A DNA stretch of 9,104 nt from positions 1-9,104 of the forward strand of contig DASQMI010000016.1 of the NCBI GenBank assembly GCA_035645555.1, in the 5' to 3' direction. This DNA comes from Lysobacter_F sp035645555 (GTDB lineage Bacteria; Pseudomonadota; Gammaproteobacteria; Xanthomonadales; Xanthomonadaceae). The notes below the pieces were generated by a model. The model had not been told where the DNA came from. It ran no database searches and was given only the letters and a program-made list of their open reading frames with translations. Shown here piece by piece: positions 1-5,859 of the stretch. The stretch's first letter is position 1, and every line of letters begins with the position of its first letter. The position numbers were made by a program, and so were the translations under genes.

Positions 1-2186
1 GCCGCGTGTGGCGCATCCAGCACGCGCGCCTGCTGGATGGCGTAGCCGCAGCGGTCCAGCGTGGCGACGATCGCGGCGAACAGGCCGTCTCGATCCGGCG
101 AATGCACGAACACCTCGTACGCGCCGCCTTGGGCGCCGAGTGCGCGCACCGCGACGCGGGTCGCGTGCGGATCGCTGCCGCGCAGCACCTCGGCGTGCCA
201 TGCGATCTGGTCCGGACGGGCGCGCTGGAACGAGGCTTCCGGCATGCGCGCGAACAGGGCGCCGATCTCGTCTACGCCGAAACCGGCCTCGACGAGCAGC
301 GCGCGCGCCGTCTCGCGCGTTTCCGCGCTGCGCTCGGCTTCCGCCACCGGGTGCTCGAGCCCGCGCCGCAGCGCCAGCCGGGTCGCGGTGTGCAGGTCGG
401 CGAGCAGGCGATCCTTCCACGCGTTCCACAGCTTCGGCGAAGTCCCCGCGATGTCGGCGCAGGTCAGCAGATAAAGCAGGTCCAAGCGCTCGCGATCCGC
501 AACCTTGGTGGCGAAGCGGTGGATCACCTCGGGATCGCCGATGTCCTGCTTCTGCGCGGTCACCGACATCAGCAGGTGATGACGCACCAGCCACTCGACC
601 AGCGCGGTGTCGGCTTCCGAGAGCCCGTGCGCTGCGCAGAACTCGCGCGCGTCGACCGCGCCGAGCTCGGAATGGTCGCCGCCGCGGCCCTTGCCGATAT
701 CGTGGAACAGTCCGGCCAGCAGCAGCAGTTCCGGCTTGCGCAGCTGCGGCCACACCTCGTGAGCCACCGCGAAGCGCTCGTCGCGCTCGCCGGACGCGAA
801 TGCCGCGAGGTTCTTCAGCACCGCCAGCGTGTGCTGGTCGACGGTATAGACATGGAACAGGTCGAATTGCATGCGGCCTGAGACGTGCGCGAACGCCGGG
901 ATCCAGCGCCCCAGCACGCCCAGCCGCGCCATCCGGGTCAGCGTCTCCACCGGCTGCGGGCCGCGCAGCAGCTGCACGAACCTCTCGCGTAGCGCGGGCG
1001 TCGCCTCCGCATACGACGGGATCGACGGCAGCGCCTCGGCGAGCGCGCGCGCGGTACGCGAATGCACGCCGCGGGCGTCGGCACGCTCGGCCCAGACTGC
1101 GAACAGCGCGAACACGTCGGCGGGATCGCGCGGCCAGTGCGGGTCGCGCGCGGCGACATAGCCGCGGCGCAGCTCGAACGCGGCATCCATCGCGACCGGT
1201 TCGCCCTCGCCTTCGAGCTGTTCCTCGAAGCGCTGCAGCAGACGGTCGCCGATGCGCATGACCAGCGCGGCCGCGCGGTAGAAGCCCTGCATCATCTGCT
1301 CGACGGCGAGGTTGTCGGCGTCGTCGACGTGACCGAGCCGCGCCGCCAGCGCCTTCTGGTGATCGAAGCGCAGCCGTTCCTCGCGCTTGCCGGCCACCAG
1401 GTGCAGGCCGAAGCGCAGGCGCGACAGCGCCTGCCGCTGGCGATCGAGCGTGGCGTATTCATCGCCGCCGAGCTGGCCGAGCGCCACCAGCGATTGCAGG
1501 TCGGACGTTCCGGCGATGCGCAGCGCCATCCAGCGCAGCGTCTGCAGATCGCGCAGGCCGCCTGGACCTTCCTTGAGGTTGGGTTCGAGGTTGTCGGCGG
1601 TGTCGCCGAAACGGGCATGGCGTGTCCGCAGCTCGTCGCGCTTGGCGGCGAAGAAGCGCGCCGCCGGCCAGACCCGCTCCGGTGCGATCGCCTCGCGCAG
1701 TGTCTGCCTCGCGGAAGCGGGGCCGGCCAGCTGGCGCGCTTCCAGCATCGCGGTCAGCACGGTGATGTCGCCTTCCGCGGCATGGGTGCACTCCGCAGGC
1801 GAGCGCACCGCATGACCGACCGGCAGGCGGGCATCCCACAACAAGGCGAAAAAGCAGCCCAGCGCATCGGCGTGGTCGCGCTGCGCATCAACATCGGCGA
1901 GCACGAGCAGGTCGACGTCTGACTGCGGGAACAGCTCGCTACGGCCGTAGCCGCCGACCGCGAACAGCGCCAGCGGCGCGTCGGCCCGCAGGCAGCGTTG
2001 CCAGGCGTCCAGCACCACGCGATCGGCATTCGCAGTGCGGCTGGCGGTGAGCGCATCGATCTCGGCTTGGGCGTCGAACCGCGCGGCCAGCTCGGCGTCG
2101 CGTTCAGCCAGCCAGACACGCGTGCGCGCGGCCCAGGCCGCCGCATCGGGCGCCGCCCCGGCCCCGTCGGCGACCGCGCCGGTCAT
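1..2186 (-). CDS. glnD: GlnD, bifunctional PII uridylyltransferase / uridylyl-removing enzyme (3' end outside window)
   Basis: Nitrogen-sensing enzyme that uridylylates PII proteins (GlnB/GlnK) when glutamine is low and removes the UMP when glutamine is high; cytoplasmic. Reading the minus strand from ATG 2186-2184 gives 728 uninterrupted codons to the window edge. Visible landmarks: the nucleotidyltransferase motif GGYGRSELFPQSDVDLL at residues 78-94 with the metal-binding pair D90 and D92; the GlnD-family motif NLKEGPGGLRD from residue 203; an HD phosphohydrolase core with H495-D496 in HDIGKG, then H505 and the pair H536-H537; and the start of the first ACT domain near residue 690. Family members are about 870-890 residues, so roughly 140 residues, including the rest of ACT1 and all of ACT2, lie outside the window. 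The start is fixed by the ATGA overlap with the map stop codon, which suggests co-transcription and translational coupling. No frameshift or missing catalytic residue is seen. Confidence 0.96.
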   Translation of the reverse strand, partial: MTGAVADGAGAAPDAAAWAARTRVWLAERDAELAARFDAQAEIDALTASRTANADRVVLDAWQRCLRADAPLALFAVGGYGRSELFPQSDVDLLVLADVDAQRDHADALGCFFALLWDARLPVGHAVRSPAECTHAAEGDITVLTAMLEARQLAGPASARQTLREAIAPERVWPAARFFAAKRDELRTRHARFGDTADNLEPNLKEGPGGLRDLQTLRWMALRIAGTSDLQSLVALGQLGGDEYATLDRQRQALSRLRFGLHLVAGKREERLRFDHQKALAARLGHVDDADNLAVEQMMQGFYRAAALVMRIGDRLLQRFEEQLEGEGEPVAMDAAFELRRGYVAARDPHWPRDPADVFALFAVWAERADARGVHSRTARALAEALPSIPSYAEATPALRERFVQLLRGPQPVETLTRMARLGVLGRWIPAFAHVSGRMQFDLFHVYTVDQHTLAVLKNLAAFASGERDERFAVAHEVWPQLRKPELLLLAGLFHDIGKGRGGDHSELGAVDAREFCAAHGLSEADTALVEWLVRHHLLMSVTAQKQDIGDPEVIHRFATKVADRERLDLLYLLTCADIAGTSPKLWNAWKDRLLADLHTATRLALRRGLEHPVAEAERSAETRETARALLVEAGFGVDEIGALFARMPEASFQRARPDQIAWHAEVLRGSDPHATRVAVRALGAQGGAYEVFVHSPDRDGLFAAIVATLDRCGYAIQQARVLDAPHA

Positions 2187-2977
2187 AGCTCGTTGTCGTC
2201 GCCCGGCAGGCGGGTCAGGATCTCGACGCCATCCTCGGTCACCGCCACCGTGTGCTCCCACTGCGCCGAGAGCCTGCGGTCCTTGGTGACCACGGTCCAC
2301 CCATCCGGCAGCAGGCGGGTGTGCCGGCTGCCCTCGTTGACCATCGGTTCGATGGTGAACGTCATGCCCGGCTTCAGCACGAGTCCCTCGCCGGGGCGGC
2401 CGTAATGCAGGACCTGGGGGTCCTCGTGGTAGACCCGGCCGATCCCGTGCCCGCAGTACTCGCGCACCACGCTGAAGCGTTCGGCCTCGACGTAGCTCTG
2501 GATCGCGTGGCCGATGTCGCCGAGGGTGGCGCCCGGCCGCACGGCACGGATGCCGCGGAACATCGCCTCGCGGGTGATGTCGACCAGCCGGCGCGCCATC
2601 ACCGAGGGCGTGCCGACCACGTACATCCGGCTCGTGTCGCCATGCCACCCGTCCTTGATGACGGTGACGTCGATATTGACGATGTCGCCGTCCTTCAACG
2701 CCTTGGTCGGGCTCGGGATGCCGTGGCAGATGACGTTGTTGACCGAGGTGCAGATGGTCGCCGGGAACGGGATGCGCCCGGGCGCGCCGCCGTAGCCGAC
2801 GTTGGCCGGGATGGCGCCCTGCACGTTGACGATGTGATCGTGGCAGATGCGGTCCAGTTCGGCGGTGGTGACGCCGGGACGCACGTGCGGAGCAACGATC
2901 TGGAGCACCTCGGCGGCCAGGCGGCCGGCGACGCGCATCTTCTCGATCTCTTCGGGGGTCTTGAGGGTGACAGGCAT
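2183..2977 (-). CDS. map: Type I methionine aminopeptidase
   Basis: Removes the initiator methionine from nascent proteins with small second residues; a cytoplasmic dimetal hydrolase of 264 residues, the normal bacterial size. The metal and catalytic residues of the family are all recognisable: H85 in CHGIP, D103 in NIDVTV, D114 in GDTSR, H177 in CGHGIG, H184 in YHEDP, E210 in TIEPM and E241 in QWEHT. By recall, the stretch at residues 62-73 (GGAPGRIPFPAT) is about six residues longer than the matching part of the E. coli enzyme, and a similar insert occurs in Lysobacter-type Map proteins. ATG at 2977-2975 matches the usual N-terminus (MPVTLKTPEEIEKMR); the upstream ribosome binding site is weak. 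The stop overlaps the glnD start by 4 bp (ATGA). It is transcribed divergently from the fimbrial operon; the classical gammaproteobacterial neighbour in this position is rpsB. Confidence 0.97.
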   Translation of the reverse strand: MPVTLKTPEEIEKMRVAGRLAAEVLQIVAPHVRPGVTTAELDRICHDHIVNVQGAIPANVGYGGAPGRIPFPATICTSVNNVICHGIPSPTKALKDGDIVNIDVTVIKDGWHGDTSRMYVVGTPSVMARRLVDITREAMFRGIRAVRPGATLGDIGHAIQSYVEAERFSVVREYCGHGIGRVYHEDPQVLHYGRPGEGLVLKPGMTFTIEPMVNEGSRHTRLLPDGWTVVTKDRRLSAQWEHTVAVTEDGVEILTRLPGDDNEL

Positions 2978-3080
2978 CCGCCAAGTATCGCCGATCTGCA
3001 GGCGCGGCCGGGCCTCGGGCGCGCCCCCCCGGAGCAGGCGCCGCCCCTACGGGTGCGGATGGCGGGCGTCAAGTCATTAA

Positions 3081-3096
3081 TGTGACGAAATTCACA
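3081..3096. promoter_or_regulatory. Perfect CRP/Clp-type operator palindrome
   Basis: TGTGA (3081-3085), six bases, then TCACA (3092-3096) is an exact match to the CRP consensus half-sites, flanked by A/T on both sides. It sits in an AT-rich island (8 of 30 bases G/C at 3071-3100) within otherwise very GC-rich DNA. Xanthomonads encode Clp, a CRP-family regulator with near-identical site preference that responds to cyclic di-GMP, and the Vfr/CRP group recognises the same sequence. The centre lies about 17-18 bp upstream of the TTGACA element, near -50 to -52 from the inferred start, which is between the standard activating positions (-41.5, -61.5). The sign of regulation is therefore unclear. 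A poor minus-strand element (TTGACG at 3072-3067) could place map under the same site. Confidence 0.7.
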
Positions 3097-3105
3097 TTTT
3101 GTGCT

Positions 3106-3134
3106 TTGACAGCGGCACACCTCATCCATAAAGT
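3106..3134 (+). promoter_or_regulatory. Putative sigma-70-type promoter of the fimbrial operon
   Basis: A perfect -35 hexamer TTGACA lies at 3106-3111. After 17 bp comes TAAAGT (3129-3134, 4 of 6 matches to TATAAT); the alternative CATAAA (3127-3132) would need a 15-bp spacer. The inferred start is near 3140, leaving a leader of about 130 nt before gene A. The weak -10 fits a promoter that needs an activator, and a CRP-type palindrome lies just upstream. No start site has been mapped. Confidence 0.55.
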
Positions 3135-3139
3135 CCGCA

Positions 3140-3269
3140 ACCTGCCGGCGCAACCCGTGACGGCCGTCGCAGTGGCATCCGGGTTTTCCCGGACGACGCG
3201 GCTGGCTCGACCGTGGCAGTTTCCACGCGCCTACCGGTAGTTCCACGTTATCTCCTCCAGGGGTGAACC
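3140..3269 (+). promoter_or_regulatory. Structured 5' leader of the major-subunit gene
   Basis: The non-coding leader is rich in dyads. It holds a perfect palindrome GACGGCCGTC (3159-3168), a tetraloop hairpin TCCGGG-TTTT-CCCGGA (3178-3193), a hairpin CGTGG-6 nt-CCACG (3212-3227) and a perfect palindrome CTACCGGTAG (3231-3240). The tetraloop hairpin can be extended by pairing 3163-3169 with 3194-3202 across a 2-nt bulge. The Shine-Dalgarno run AGGGGTGA at 3259-3266 precedes ATG 3270. I do not recognise a known riboswitch class. The structures could stabilise the mRNA or regulate translation, but this is inference. Confidence 0.4.
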
Positions 3270-3869
3270 ATGCGTCTCTCTCGCAAAGCTGTGCTGGCCG
3301 CGGGCCTGCTGGTTGTTCCGTTCGTTGCCAGCGCGGAATCAAATTTCGTGTCCACCGGCAGCGCAAACGCGAAGCTGGACTTCCGGATCGTGATCCCTCG
3401 CGTGATCTATCTGCGGGTTGGTAGCGGCACCGCCATGGCTGACGACCCGACGGTCGACACCATCACCTTCGACGTCCCCGCCGCCACCCTTGGCAACGGA
3501 ACGCCGGTGAACGCTACCGCGGCTTCCGGTGACCTGGGCAATGGCGCAGTGACCGCACGCGTCTTCGGCAATAACGGCACTGTGGCGTTGAACGCGACGA
3601 CCGGCGGCCCGCTCGGCAAAGGCGCTGGCGATACCATCTCGTACAGCACCATCCTTACGACCGCCTCCGTGCTGAGCACGCCGATCATGCTGGATGCGCC
3701 AACTCTTGCCGACGGCGTAAGCGGCACTGTCACGCTCACCCCGGCCACAGGCAAGATTGTCAACCGTGATGCTCGCTGGACCTACACCTACCAGAACTCG
3801 GTGATGGTCGAAGAGGGCCTCTACGGCACCACCAACGGCACGGTCACGTATACAGCGGCCATGCCGTAA
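3270..3869 (+). CDS. Gene A: secreted fimbrial major-subunit-like protein
   Basis: This 199-residue protein has a clear Sec signal peptide (RLSRK, hydrophobic core, cleavage after ASA at residue 22). The mature protein has no cysteine, is rich in Gly, Thr, Ala and Val, and reads as alternating beta strands, as in Ig-like pilin subunits. Landmarks are LDFRIVIPRVIYLRVG at 36-51, LGNGTPV at 74-80 and a C-terminal beta strand NGTVTYT at 189-195. The same three motifs recur in gene B in the same order. It resembles, from memory, fimbrial/hypothetical proteins of Lysobacter and Xanthomonas relatives; I do not assign a Pfam family. First in the operon, with the best promoter, a strong ribosome binding site and a stable hairpin just after its stop, it is the likely abundant fibre subunit. 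GC is lower than in its neighbours (37 of 60 bases at 3541-3600). Polymerisation by donor-strand exchange is inferred from the chaperone gene downstream. Confidence 0.8.
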   Translation: MRLSRKAVLAAGLLVVPFVASAESNFVSTGSANAKLDFRIVIPRVIYLRVGSGTAMADDPTVDTITFDVPAATLGNGTPVNATAASGDLGNGAVTARVFGNNGTVALNATTGGPLGKGAGDTISYSTILTTASVLSTPIMLDAPTLADGVSGTVTLTPATGKIVNRDARWTYTYQNSVMVEEGLYGTTNGTVTYTAAMP

Positions 3870-3879
3870 CACCTGCTGA

Positions 3880-3903
3880 CGGGGCCGCCCAAACGCGGCC
3901 CCG
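3880..3903 (+). other. Intercistronic hairpin between genes A and B
   Basis: A perfect 9-bp stem pairs 3880-3888 with 3895-3903 (CGGGGCCGC / GCGGCCCCG) around the loop CCAAAC, starting 11 nt after the gene A stop. No T-run follows; the next bases are CTTGAGGGGG, which leads into the ribosome binding site of gene B. It is therefore not a canonical intrinsic terminator. Its position after a major pilin gene fits a partial terminator or an mRNA-protecting stem that keeps the pilin message more abundant than the assembly genes. Confidence 0.65.
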
Positions 3904-3906
3904 CTT

Positions 3907-3917
3907 GAGGGGGAGAG
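3907..3917 (+). promoter_or_regulatory. Ribosome binding site deciding the GTG start of gene B
   Basis: The purine run GAGGGGGAGAG lies just before GTG 3921-3923. It is the only good Shine-Dalgarno upstream of the signal-peptide-encoding frame, which supports the non-ATG start. Confidence 0.6.
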
Positions 3918-3920
3918 ACC

Positions 3921-4607
3921 GTGCCCGGGTTGCGCAGCCACGCATTGGCACTCTGCCTGCTTCTTGCAGCCTGTCCGGCTTATGCGTTCAAGGTGGAAAT
4001 CAAAGGCGCCAACGTGAGCGCGTATCTCCGGGTTGGCGATGGCCGAATCCAGGGTGCTCCGTACACCACGAGCACTCGAGCGCAAGACCCGGACTCCCAG
4101 TGGGTGTTCAAGGACAAAGACTTGCCTATCCGCGTCGCTCAGCGGACACGCGCAAGCGCGACACTGACTCCGAGCCAGATAGGCAATGGTGTCCCCGTGC
4201 CACTCGTCTCCGATGCCACGGACCTGCGCAGCCACTACGACGACTTCCTCTTCTGCAGGCCCGGAGAGGTCTATGTGGGAGGGTTCTCCCGGCGTCCAGG
4301 GAACGGAGGCACGGATTCCGTGAGCTTGGAAGTGGAACCGGATACAGGGACTCTCAGCGACGGTAACGGCAACCACATTCCCTTCACGGAGATTTCCTGG
4401 ACGACGCGCGGCAATGCCTCCGGCGGTGGCAACGAGGCATCACAGCCCATCTTGTCTGGGCGCTTCAGCGCTGGGAGACAGACAGTCGCCAGCTTTCAGG
4501 TGAACTGGTGGCACGAAAGCTGCCATCAGTTTTACTACCTAAACTCACAGGTGGTGGCAGCCGGGGAGTACAACGGAACCGTTACCTACACACTGAGCGT
4601 GCCATGA
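3921..4607 (+). CDS. Gene B: secreted pilin-like minor or tip subunit
   Basis: This 228-residue protein starts at GTG 3921, preceded by a strong purine-rich ribosome binding site. The N-terminus is a signal peptide ending either after AYA (residue 22, signal peptidase I) or before C18 in the lipobox-like LAAC (signal peptidase II). The mature protein shares three ordered motifs with gene A: YLRVG (35-39 here, 47-51 in A), IGNGVPV (87-93; LGNGTPV in A) and the C-terminal strand NGTVTYT (218-224). Unlike A it has two mature cysteines, C112 and C201, able to form one disulfide, plus an aromatic cluster (WWHESCHQFYYL) near the C-terminus. It also shares WTTRG (160-164) with gene C. These features suggest a paralogous minor, initiating or adhesive subunit; which one cannot be told from sequence. 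GC is lower than in the flanking housekeeping genes. Its stop overlaps the gene C start as ATGA. Confidence 0.75.
   Translation: MPGLRSHALALCLLLAACPAYAFKVEIKGANVSAYLRVGDGRIQGAPYTTSTRAQDPDSQWVFKDKDLPIRVAQRTRASATLTPSQIGNGVPVPLVSDATDLRSHYDDFLFCRPGEVYVGGFSRRPGNGGTDSVSLEVEPDTGTLSDGNGNHIPFTEISWTTRGNASGGGNEASQPILSGRFSAGRQTVASFQVNWWHESCHQFYYLNSQVVAAGEYNGTVTYTLSVP
4398..4412 (+). repeat. 15-bp exact repeat, copy 1 (second copy at 4868-4882)
   Basis: TGGACGACGCGCGGC occurs identically at 4398-4412 in gene B and at 4868-4882 in gene C, in the same reading frame, encoding WTTRG in both. The flanks differ, so it is a short block of shared coding sequence rather than a mobile repeat. Confidence 0.7.
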
Positions 4608-5056
4608 GCCGTCTGTTTCCGTGCCTGCTGCTCGTGGCGCTGACGACCTCGGCCGCTGCGGCCACCTACCCGGTCGACGACAGCCGCAGCCAAGTATTCG
4701 GGGGAGCCGTGCGCCTCCAGTGGCACGATCCAGCACCGGGTCGGACCGATCTCGCGACCGGCGAACTGTCCGTGCTGGCACGACTCTGGGTCGCGCCGTG
4801 GCGGGGCCGCGTCGGGCGCATCTACCTTGTGTTGCCGCCACAGCCACTCACCACGGTTAGCGTGCGTTGGACGACGCGCGGCGTCCTTCTGCCAGGCGCT
4901 GTGCAGTCTGGCCAACGGGTACTGGTCTATGCGGGCGAAATTCGCAGCGACCAGATCGAGGACATGCTGCAGCTGACCATCACCGCGGACGGCAATCGTC
5001 TGGTGCGTACCGAGCAACTGGAGTTCCGCTTCGAAATCGACGTGGACGCGCCATGA
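4604..5056 (+). CDS. Gene C: small secreted subunit of the fimbrial-type operon
   Basis: This 150-residue protein begins at ATG 4604, where the ATGA overlap with gene B and an immediate signal peptide (cleavage after AAAA at residue 20) both support the start; an in-frame ATG further upstream lies inside gene B and would bury the signal peptide. The mature protein has no cysteine and shows predicted beta-rich character, with WTTRG at 89-93 matching gene B and a C-terminal run of alternating residues (EFRFEIDVDAP). It is smaller than A and B. I do not recognise a named family. From its position between the pilin-like genes and the chaperone it is probably a minor structural subunit, a tip or anchor component, or a periplasmic accessory factor. 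Its stop overlaps the start of gene D by 4 bp. Confidence 0.7.
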   Translation: MSRLFPCLLLVALTTSAAAATYPVDDSRSQVFGGAVRLQWHDPAPGRTDLATGELSVLARLWVAPWRGRVGRIYLVLPPQPLTTVSVRWTTRGVLLPGAVQSGQRVLVYAGEIRSDQIEDMLQLTITADGNRLVRTEQLEFRFEIDVDAP

Positions 5057-5859
5057 CCGTCCGTTTCCTCCTCTCCCGCTGGCTGCCCGCGCTGCCGCTA
5101 CTAGTGTTTGCCGGTGCGTTGCCGGCGCGCGCGGAGGAGTTTTCCGTCCTGGTGTCCCCGCCACGCTTCGAGGAGGCGGCGCAGCAGGGCACCACGGTGC
5201 GTCAGGTACTCGAGATCACCAACGTGTCGGAGAGCCCCGTGCGGCTGGGCATCCGGACAGCGGACTGGCTGCTGGAACCGGACGGTGGCGTGGAGTTCTT
5301 CTACCCGCTGCAGCCGGGCAGCTGCCGGCCGTGGGTGGGCCTGGAAGCCGCCGAGATTCAGCTGCCGGCGAACGGCAAGCGGCGCTTTCGTTTCGAGGTG
5401 GCGGTGCCGAACGACGCTCCGGTCGGCGAATGTCGGTTCGCGCTGATGCTAGAAGGCGACCCGCAGGTCGTCCGCGGCACCGCCGTGCCGATTGCGGGTC
5501 GCATCGGGGTGATCGTCTACGTTGCCGTCGGCGACGCCCAGCCGCGGCTGTCAGTCCTCAGCTATCACGCCGACACCATCGATGGCCGCATGCTGCCGGT
5601 GCTACGCGTGCGCAACGACGGCAACGCGCATGGGCGCCTGGACGGCATGGTCAATGGTGTCGATGCCCAGGGCCGCCGCTTCGCGTTCGTGCCGAATGGG
5701 CTGCCGCTCATGCCCGGCGACATTCGAACCGTGGTGCTGACGCCGCAAGGCGACGCGCCCGACGCGCCTCCGCCGACGCTCGCCTTTCCCGTGCGCATCC
5801 AAGGGCAGCTCGAATACGCAGGCGGCCGCCTGGGAATTGACGGCACGTTTGGACAATGA
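5053..5859 (+). CDS. Gene D: PapD-like periplasmic fimbrial chaperone
   Basis: This 268-residue protein has a Sec signal peptide cleaved after ARA (residue 27). The mature sequence opens with the chaperone-like pattern FSVLVSPPRFEEAAQQGTT followed by LEITNVSESPVRLGI, an N-terminal Ig-like domain. R38 lies where PapD-family chaperones carry the subunit-anchoring arginine; this is a judgement by eye. C91 and C127 could form a disulfide in the first domain. A hydrophobic strand (GRIGVIVYVAVGD, 149-161) marks the domain boundary and may be the subunit-binding edge strand. Residues 165-268 make a second beta domain ending in LEYAGGRLGIDGTFGQ. Expected role: bind unfolded subunits A, B and C in the periplasm and deliver them to gene E. 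The start is set by the ATGA overlap with gene C, and the stop overlaps gene E in the same way. The family is clear at fold level; the exact subfamily is not assigned. Confidence 0.75.
   Translation: MTVRFLLSRWLPALPLLVFAGALPARAEEFSVLVSPPRFEEAAQQGTTVRQVLEITNVSESPVRLGIRTADWLLEPDGGVEFFYPLQPGSCRPWVGLEAAEIQLPANGKRRFRFEVAVPNDAPVGECRFALMLEGDPQVVRGTAVPIAGRIGVIVYVAVGDAQPRLSVLSYHADTIDGRMLPVLRVRNDGNAHGRLDGMVNGVDAQGRRFAFVPNGLPLMPGDIRTVVLTPQGDAPDAPPPTLAFPVRIQGQLEYAGGRLGIDGTFGQ

Noticed and set aside
6..1922. Several long plus-strand frames opposite glnD
   Set aside because: They are mirror frames of glnD, whose minus-strand translation contains all the family motifs.
3044..3072. Minus-strand map promoter (TTGACG with TAGGGG)
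   Set aside because: The -10 match is too poor to list as a feature; it is mentioned only with the operator.
3140..3269. Cyclic di-GMP (GEMM-I) riboswitch before gene A
   Set aside because: The conserved GEMM elements, such as the GACGCAAAGCC block and the tetraloop-receptor pair, are not present.
3880..3903. Intrinsic terminator after gene A
   Set aside because: The stem is strong but no T-run follows; a partial terminator or stabilising hairpin fits better.
4508..4603. Upstream ATG for gene C inside gene B
   Set aside because: It would bury the signal peptide; ATG 4604 gives a signal peptide at the N-terminus and an ATGA overlap.
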